Assembly (NCBI GenBank): GCA_027563935.2
Contig: CM050453.2
Location: 65,890,018-65,954,017 of the forward strand
Origin: Costus lasius
Taxonomy: Eukaryota > Streptophyta > Magnoliopsida > Zingiberales > Costaceae
DNA: 64,000 bases
Direction: 5' to 3'
The number at the start of each line of letters is the position of its first letter. Positions within the stretch are counted from its first letter, which is position 1. The notes beneath the pieces are model-generated. The model ran no database searches. It worked only from the letters and a program-made list of their open reading frames with translations, and was not told the origin of the DNA. The translations under genes were made by a program, and so were the position numbers. Positions 56,973 through 64,000 of the stretch are shown in pieces.

Positions 56973-57022
56973 CTTGGGTTGCCTCCCAAGAAGCACTAAT
57001 TTAAAGGTCATTAGCTTGACCA
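56973..57022 (-). other. Conserved post-pol hairpin motif of Athila-A
   Basis: On the minus strand the pol stop TAA lies within the loop of GGTCA-AGCTAA-TGACC, followed by CTTGGG-AGGCAA-CCCAAG. Relative to Athila-C, the outer pair of the second stem changes on both sides (C with G against T with A), so pairing is kept. Confidence 0.8.
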
Positions 57023-60000
57023 TTCTGCACTCAGATTTGATCTTGGTTCGTCGAGATAAAAGCTCTCCGTTTCTTCAATCAGTTCTTCTTGATAATAGTG
57101 TTTCAATCTTTGTCCATTAACTTTAAATTCTCCTGTATCTTTACTCCATATGTCCATAGCTCCGTAGGGATAAATTTTCTTCACCTGAAAAGGTCCAGAC
57201 CATTGAGATTTAAGTTTTCCAGGAAAAAGTCTCAATCTAGAATTGAATAAAAGAACAAAGTCACCTGGTTGGAAATCTCTCCTGAAAATATGTCGATCGT
57301 GCCATCTTTTTGTCCTCTCCTTGTAAATTTTTGCATTCTCATACGCAGATAGTCTAATTTCATCTAGCTCATTTAATTGTAATCTCCGTTTTTCTCCCGC
57401 ACTCTTCAGGTCAAAATTCAGCATCTTGATTGCCCAGTATGCTTTATGCTCAAGTTCTACAAACAAATGACATGATTTTCCATAAATCAATTGAAATGGA
57501 GACATTCCTATTGGTGTTTTGAAAGCAATCCGGTATGCCCACAAGGCATCATCAAGTTTGAATGCCCAATCTTTCCTAGTGCATGACACTGTCTTCGCTA
57601 AAATTCCCTTGATTTCTCTGTTTGATATCTCCACTTGTCTACTTATTTGAGGATGATAAGGCGTTGCCACTCTATGATTCACCCCATATTTTCTAAGTAA
57701 GGCTAAAAATTTGTGTTCTATGAAATGCGAGCCCCCATCACTGATTACTACCCACGGGGTCCCATACCGTGGAAATATGATCCTTTTGAAAAATTTAGCA
57801 ACAACTCTTAAATCTTTGGTAGGTGAAGCAAGAGCTTCAACCCATTTTGAAACATAGTCAACTGCTACCAGAATGTACTTGTTACCTCCTGAAGATGGGA
57901 AAGGTCCCATAAAGTCTATCCCCCAAATATCAAATATTTCAACTTCAAGAATGTTGGATAGTGGCATCTCGTGTCTTCTGCTGATGTTCCCCATTCTTTG
58001 ACATCTATCACAAGATAACACAAAGTTTCTAGCATCCTTGAAAATGGTGGGCCAATAAAATCCTGATTGTAACACTTTATAAACAGTCTTTTTCAGTACT
58101 AGCATGACCGCCATAAGAGGATCCATGACATTGGCATAATATATCTGTGATCTCTTCTTCAGGCACACATCGTCTATAAATACCGTCTATACATCTTCTA
58201 AACATATAAGGCTCATCCCAAAAATAGTGTTTTGCCTCAGCCAAGAATTTCTTCCTTTTTTGGTAGTTCAAATCAGGAGGAAAAACATTAGCAACAAGGT
58301 AATTCACTATGTCAGCATACCAGGGGGCTCTGATCTGTTCAATGGTTAAGAGCTGTTCTTCGGGGAAGGAATCATTGATTTCATCATGCTTTTTAGTATC
58401 CACCATTATCCTTGAAAGATGATCTGCAACAAAGTTCTCTGATCCCTTTTTATCTTTAATTTCTAAATCAAATTCTTGTAAAAGTAATATCCATCTGAGC
58501 AATCGTGGTTTGCTGTCTTTTTTCTGCATTAAGTATTTCACAGCTGCATGGTCTGTGTATACTACCACTTTGGAGTTAATCAAGTATGATCTAAATTTGT
58601 CAAAAGCAAATACAATAGCCAAAAGTTCCTTTTCAGGGGTAGTGTAATTCCTTTGTGTTTCATCCAAGGTCCTGCTAGCATAATGGATAACATATGGCTT
58701 TTTATCCTTCCTTTGCCCTAAAACTGCTCCAATTGCATAATCACTAGCATCGCACATGAGTTCAAAAGGTAAATCCCAATCTGGGGGCTGAATGATAGGT
58801 GCTGAGACCAAAGCCTTCTTCAATTCCTGAAAAGCAGATAAACAACTTTCATCAAAAGAAAATTTTACATCTTTACAAAGTAAATTTGTAAGAGGTCTAG
58901 CAAGTTTAGAGAAATCCTTGATGAATCATTGGTAGAATCCTGCATGTCCTAGGAAACTTCGGATCTCCTTCATAGTTGTGGGTGGTTCCAATTTCTCTAT
59001 CACCTCAATTTTTGCCTTTTCAACTTCAATTCCTCTCTCCGAGATTAAGTGTCCCAAAACTATACCTTGCTTAACCATGAAATGACATTTTTCCCAATTA
59101 AGCACAAGGTTAGTTTCCTCGCATCTCTGCAATACCTGAGAGAAATTAGCTAAACACACATCAAAAGAAGAGCCATATATAGAAAAATCATCCATAAAGA
59201 TATCCATAAAATCTTCAATAAAATCAAAAAAAATAGCCATCATGCATCTTTGAAATGTAGCAGGAGCATTACATAAACCAAAGGGCATTCTCCTATATGC
59301 AAAAGTTCCATATGGGCATGTGAAAGTGTTTTTATCTTGATCATCAGGATGTATAGGAATTTGAAAAAAACCAGAATATCCATCTAAAAAACAAAAATGA
59401 GAGTGGTTTGCTAATCTTTCAACCATCTGATCAATAAAGGGTAAAGGGAAGTGGTCTTTTCTAGTGGCAGCATTCAGTTTTCTATAATCTATGCACATTC
59501 GCTAACTAGTAACAGTTCTAACAGGAATTAGTTCATTATCTTTGTTTTCCATGACAGTTACCCCTCCTTTCTTAGGAACACAATGTACAGGACTTACCCA
59601 TTTGCTATCAGAGATATGATAGATAATACCTGCATCAAGTAATTTTAGAACTTCCTTTTTTACAACTTCTTTCATGGAGGGATTCAACCTTCTTTGGAAA
59701 TCTGCATGTGGCTTGTGCTCTGCTTCCATCAAGATCTTGTGCATACAAAAAGAAGGATTAATTCCTTTCAGGTCATCAATAGAATACTCAATTACCTTTC
59801 TATGAATCCTTAATTCCTTGAGAAGCAACTCCGTTTCCCTTTTTCTAAGCTGTGCATCAACTATAATTGGATAAGTAGAATTAGGACCAAGAAACTCATA
59901 ACGAAGGTTATCAGGTAAAGCTTTGAGCTCTATTTTTGGAGTTTGTTCTTTTTCATCACAAGTATTGCAATCTAGAAATTCATTACTTTCAGAATTGGTT

Positions 60001-60092
60001 CCTTCCTTAAGAACAAAATCAAAAATTACATTCAGGGGTTTCAGTAAATAAATCATTAAGATCATAAATAATGTCATCCCTATCATGTACAC
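57011..60092 (-). pseudogene. Athila-A pol: reverse transcriptase, RNase H, integrase, broken
   Basis: Reverse transcriptase has MCIDYRKLNAATRKDHFPLPF (about 59498 down), MPFGLCNAPATFQRCM and the active site FMDDFSIYG (about 59200), typical of the Athila branch. RNase H has [14 protein letters not shown] and [10 protein letters not shown]. Integrase has CDRCQRMGN (zinc), IDFMGPFP and VISDGGSHF Asp residues and [10 protein letters not shown] with the catalytic Glu. A C-terminal [13 protein letters not shown] module follows, ending SAEWSS. Stops lie at 59502-59504 and 58926-58928. There is a frameshift near 58080-58125, and another between gag-protease and pol near 60025-60090. All three integrase catalytic residues remain. 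Confidence 0.93.
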
Positions 60093-61889
60093 TACAACAA
60101 TATTCAGAATTTGAAGGATTTTTCATGGCTTCATGCAAATCATACTCGATCTTTTCACCCCCAATGTTAAGTGAAAACTTACCTTTTTTTACATCAATGA
60201 GTGCACCTGTTGTGGCTAAAAATGGTCTACCAAGTATTATGAGGATTTTTGCATCTTCCTCCATCTCAAGAACTACAAAATCTGCTGGGATGAAATACTT
60301 GCCTATTTGAATAGGCACATCTTCAAGAATCCCCATAGGATATTTAACTGAATGATCAGCGAGCTGCAAAGATATTGAAGTTGGTTTAAGCTCTCTCATG
60401 TCCAGCATCCTGCAAACAGATAATGATATTAGACTCACACTAGCTCCCAAATCACATAAGGCTCGGTCAAAAGCCATACTACCAATAAAACAAGGGATAG
60501 AGAAACTACCTAGATCCTTCAACTTAGGTGGCAACTTGTTTTGAATAATAGCACTACATTCCTCAGTTAAAGCCACAGTACCAAAGTCTTCTATTTTCCT
60601 CTTATTAGACAGAATTTCTTTTAAAAATTTAGTATATGTAGGCATTTGCAATAAAGCTTCAGTAAATGGAATGTTAATGTAAAGCTTTTTCAAAATATCT
60701 AAAAATTTCCCAAATTGTTTGTCTAGTTTTTCCTGTACTAACCTTTGAGGAAAAGGTATTGGTGGTCTATAGGGTGGAGGTAAATCAGATTTAGAATTAT
60801 CTTCTTTACATGGCACATCCCCTTTTGGTTCAACACCCTTTTGAGGTGTTAAACTAGGTAGGGTTTGTTCATGTTTAGAGGATTTTTCTAATTCTAATTC
60901 TTCATCATGATCACAATAAGACTCTTTTTCTTGAAGTTCAACCTTCCTATTAAGTTCTCCTAGCTTCTTTCCACTTCTAGTGACAACAACATTGCAATGT
61001 TCATTAGGCATCTGATTTTCTATGAAGTTCTCGTGAGCAGTTAAAGATTCTACTTGAGAAGCAATTTGGTTAACCATTCCCTTAAGATTTTCAATTGCTT
61101 CGTTTTGATTTTGCATAAATTGAGTTTGATGAGTCATAAACTTGTCAAGCCAGGATTCTATACTAAAAGAATTTACCTCTTCAGTTGGAGTTTGCAATTC
61201 CTCATTCTTATTCTTACCATGATGATGACCATGTGACATTCTTTACTCAGGATTCCATTGGTTATGGTTCAGGGATATTTCTTCAAACAGTGGAAAAGCA
61301 TCTTCCACGGTTTTACTCATAACGGCTCCTCCTGCAGAAGTATCAACAATTAGACGGGTATCATCAAGTAAGCCATAATAAAATGTATGAAGTAAAGTCT
61401 AATTTTCAAGGCTATGGTGTGGGCACTTCCGTTGCAATTCATTAAATCTCTCCCATGCCTCACTGAATGACTCCCCATCTTTTTGCTGAAACCTTGTAAT
61501 TTGATTTCTTAGTCGAATTGTCTTGCTTGGAGGGAAGTACTTTGTCAAGAAGGAATTTGGAAGTTGATTCCAAGTTGTGAAGGTTCTAGTAGGTTGTGAT
61601 TGTAGCCATGATTTCGCCCGGTCCCTAAGAGAAAAAGGAAATAATATCAGTTTTAATGCATCATCAGAAACTCCACTAATCTTAATGGTATCACAATATT
61701 CAAGAAAAAGATGTAAGTGTTGATAGGGATCTTCAATTGGATCTCCTCCAAATTGATCTGCTAGATCATGGTCAAGAAGGCAGGATTAATCTCGAAATTA
61801 TCGGCTTCAATGCTGGGTTTGATAATGCTAGAGTGTATTTCTCGTGGCCTAGGGACAGCATAGTCCCTAAGTAATCTATGTCCTGCCAT
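60019..61889 (-). pseudogene. Athila-A gag and protease, broken
   Basis: Gag begins MAGHRLLRDYAVPRPREI at an ATG at 61887-61889, the usual Athila gag opening. After PAFLTMI there is a TAG and a one-base shift. The gag core (FPFSLRDRAKSWLQSQP; LTKYFPPSKT; ESFSEAWERFNEL) is readable down to a TAG near 61400, after HHSLEN, with another stop near 61242. From 61239 a long open frame holds the linker (TRSGKKLGEL), the post-gag helix region and the protease (CDLGASVSLISLSVC near 60450; ILGRPFLATTGALIDV near 60210). The protease motif is DLGAS. Confidence 0.9.
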
Positions 61890-62027
61890 TTGATTTAAAT
61901 TTCCTGTATAGTCTAAAGCAGACAGATTAAGAAACTCAAGTAAACAGAGAAGAACAGATAGATAAAACATGAATTAATCCTAGTCTAGCAATAATCTCAA
62001 TATTTTTCAATATTGACAAAACTAAGG

Positions 62028-62045
62028 TCCCCGGCAATGGCGCCA
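62028..62045 (-). promoter_or_regulatory. Primer binding site of Athila-A, Asp-tRNA type
   Basis: Reverse complement of TGGCGCCATTGCCGGGGA, six bases from the LTR start at 62052 and identical to the site of Athila-C. Confidence 0.9.
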
Positions 62046-62051
62046 AAAACT

Positions 62052-63986
62052 TGTTGTGATCCGCAAGTGTACGGATACTCAAAGTAATAAAAGATATCGA
62101 ACCCACAGAGACCTATGTTGTCAAATACTGATCAATTGATTTTTCACTATCGAGGTAATTGAATGAAAGTCAGGTAAATATCGCAAACACACGGAAAGAT
62201 ACTATTAGAGAGAGAAAATTTGGACTAGGGTTTCATTCACTTAGATTTTCATGACTAGATGTACAAAGATGTTCATCAATCACATTCTATTTTGATAAAG
62301 ACATAATTTACCTAAAAAGAGATTATCTCACTCTCGTGCAGATAACTATGCAAGAATAAATCCTCACTTTCACGCAAGATTCATCCTAAGCTAATGATAG
62401 GTAAATCATCAATCGAAGAACTCGAGGATCACTTTCGTGCATCCGAATTCTAAGTTGATCGTCCCAAGCGGAAACTTAATGATCAGTGTCGTGCATCCGT
62501 GTCTCAACGCAAGTTTTGCCTATGGTTCTCCAACGTTCCGATCCTCACTTTCGTGCAAGATCTCCACGTTTGACACAATAATTCAATCCTAAGTTTGTAA
62601 TTGTTATCATGGCAATACAAATCAGTAAAATTAAATAATAAGAACAATCCTAATAAAATTCCTATCATATAGTTCTAGGGTTCCAAGTTCTCAAGCAAGT
62701 CACCTTTCGGTCCTTATTGCGAGAACTCTAAATCATGATGACAAAAATAAACTTAAGAGAATCTTAGAGCAATAATCACATAGGCAAAATTATCAAAGTA
62801 GAACAATCATGATGAAACTAAAAATAATCTAGTCATTAAGAAAATCAAAGGGAATTATTCCCCCATGTCCCAAAAGTAGTTTAAGCTAGCATCGTGAAGG
62901 AATTACAATAAGTCATGGTTTCAGAAGATCAAAAATCAAGGAAAAAGAAGAGTTTAAGAAAATACAGCACGGCTGTGAAATAAAACACAGCTGTAATTTG
63001 CAATTTGAGGTGATGAATAGTGTCGGCGCCTCTTCTTTCTTCGATTCCTCTTCCAATTGATCTCCTTTCGATCTCAAACTTCTGGCATGTCCTCTCATCC
63101 TTCAGACGGGGCTTCAGTATGAAAATCATGGCCGGAGGTGGTCTATATTGAACGCGGCAGCGGAACCCTAGGCGGCGGCGTGAATCCTGATTTCTCTCTT
63201 GACTGACGATGAAAATTGGGGCTTTCGGTGTGTGTGTGTAATCCTCTCGTCACACCCTCCCCAATTGCTTCTTACGGCTTTGAACATAGAGCCTTGGATC
63301 ATCCGCAATCATCTCCGCAAGAATTGGGCGTCGGGATTGACCTTGGAGTCGCGTTCAGAATGAGAATTACGGCAGTGTAATAGTTCACGGCAGTGCCATA
63401 AAATCGGTCGAGTTTTCTGATCTGATATTGTCTGGGAAATATGGCACCGTAATATGGTTTACGGTACTGCCGTAAAATCGTCTGAACTCTCTGTTCGGAA
63501 GTGACTGGAAAATACGGCCCGTGTAATCCTTTACGGTGGTGCCATAAAATCAAGCAAAGTTTTTGTTTTGAAGCGCTCTGCAATATGGTACCGTGTAATA
63601 GTTTATGGCCGTGCCGTAAAATCTGAAAATCCTTCTGTTCGGAAACTCATCAAAATACGGCAGTGGCTCGAATTTTACGGTAGCGTATGAAAATACGGTA
63701 CCGTAAAATAGGTTACGGCACTGCCGTAATTTGCTGACTTGCTCCGTTTTTCATGAAATTTCTTGGGTGAACTCCTCTTGATGATGGTAACTCTTCTATG
63801 TGTTTGATTTTGCTTGAAAATGCCTTGAAATAGTGCCTTTTTACCTGAAAATCATGAAAAACCAAAATAGAAGTAGACTTTGCAATATTCAATGAATTTA
63901 GCATGAAAACAAGTAAAAGATCCTCAATTTAGCATGAAAAGATATCCGGAATGATACAAAATATACTATATATTTTGGTGTCATCA
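62052..63986 (-). repeat. 5' LTR of Athila-A
   Basis: 1935 bp, partner of 53600-55418. It is followed by the target duplication TATGG. Its palindrome array is longer than in the 3' LTR. Confidence 0.93.
63355..63740 (-). repeat. Palindrome array in the Athila-A 5' LTR
   Basis: About five units of roughly 70 bp with paired dyads, for example ATGGCACCGTAA...TTACGGTACTGCCGTAA near 63448 and TACGGTACCGTA...TTACGGCACTGCCGTAA at about 63695-63730. It has one to two more units than the 3' LTR, which accounts for the length difference. Confidence 0.82.
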
Positions 63987-64000
63987 TATGGTTCGATGAG
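63987..64000 (+). repeat. Continuation of the interrupted copia-type LTR
   Basis: TATGG (target duplication copy) then TTCGATGAG, resuming the sequence broken at 53599. The window ends here. Confidence 0.6.

Larger units (their letters stand above)
53600..63986 (-). mobile_element. Full-length Athila-type gypsy element with target duplication TATGG (Athila-A)
   Basis: A 10387-bp minus-strand element. LTRs lie at 53600-55418 and 62052-63986. Perfect direct repeats TATGG flank it at 53595-53599 and 63987-63991. Order in element direction: 5' LTR, Asp-type primer site, gag-protease, reverse transcriptase, RNase H, integrase, hairpin motif, palindrome array, untranslated 3' region, 3' LTR. All coding parts are recognisable but broken. 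No env-like ORF is present, unlike Athila-B. Confidence 0.94.

Overview
The window is nuclear DNA of a flowering plant, and I can support no host gene in it. Essentially everything readable is LTR retrotransposon: one Ty1/copia family (Angela/TAR-like, about 1.7 kb LTRs, initiator-Met tRNA primer site), one Ty3/gypsy element that looks like a chromovirus, and three Athila-type elements (Asp-tRNA-like primer site, long 3' regions). Athila elements and Angela-type LTRs beginning TGTTGG...ATGCCC point to an angiosperm; I cannot name the species.

Layout. Bases 1-33892 are one copia family nested in itself. The base layer is a plus-strand copy whose 5' LTR survives as slices (1784-1862, 18438-19428, 21115-21201) and whose gag-pol survives as 23055-23280 plus 32463-33892. 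It was struck by (a) a minus-strand copy running off the left edge (1-1783), (b) a plus-strand LTR-internal-LTR-internal-LTR tandem sharing its middle LTR (1863-18437), (c) a solo LTR (19429-21109, duplicated target ATACT), and (d) a nearly complete minus-strand copy (23281-32457, duplicated target GCCAG). Only the second unit of the tandem has an unbroken gag-pol frame (1289 codons), and it lacks an ATG at the expected place.

Bases 33893-43302 are a minus-strand gypsy element with broken gag-pol. Its 3' LTR holds a further solo LTR (35273-36953, duplicated target CCAGA), and its integrase has lost the segment carrying the catalytic Glu. Bases 43303-46570 are a truncated, apparently non-autonomous Athila relative with a gag-like zinc-knuckle ORF. 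Bases 46571 to about 52160 are the 3' half of another Athila relative with an env-like (ATHILA ORF-1 type) pseudogene. Bases 53043-53599 and 63987-64000 are an unidentified copia-type LTR split by a full-length minus-strand Athila element (53600-63986, duplicated target TATGG).

The most interesting signals are in RNA and DNA structure. All four readable leaders of the copia family carry an ordered set of hairpins: loops CTGCGN three times, a long stem, a TTCGA loop, and two hairpins sharing a TTGTA bulge and an ACTCAGT apex. Several stems keep pairing through compensatory base changes, which suggests a selected packaging, dimerisation or translation module. The Athila relatives share hairpins just after the pol stop, and arrays of paired palindromes (TACGGTACCGTA type, then TTACGGCA-N-TGCCGTAA type) both in the LTR and downstream of pol.
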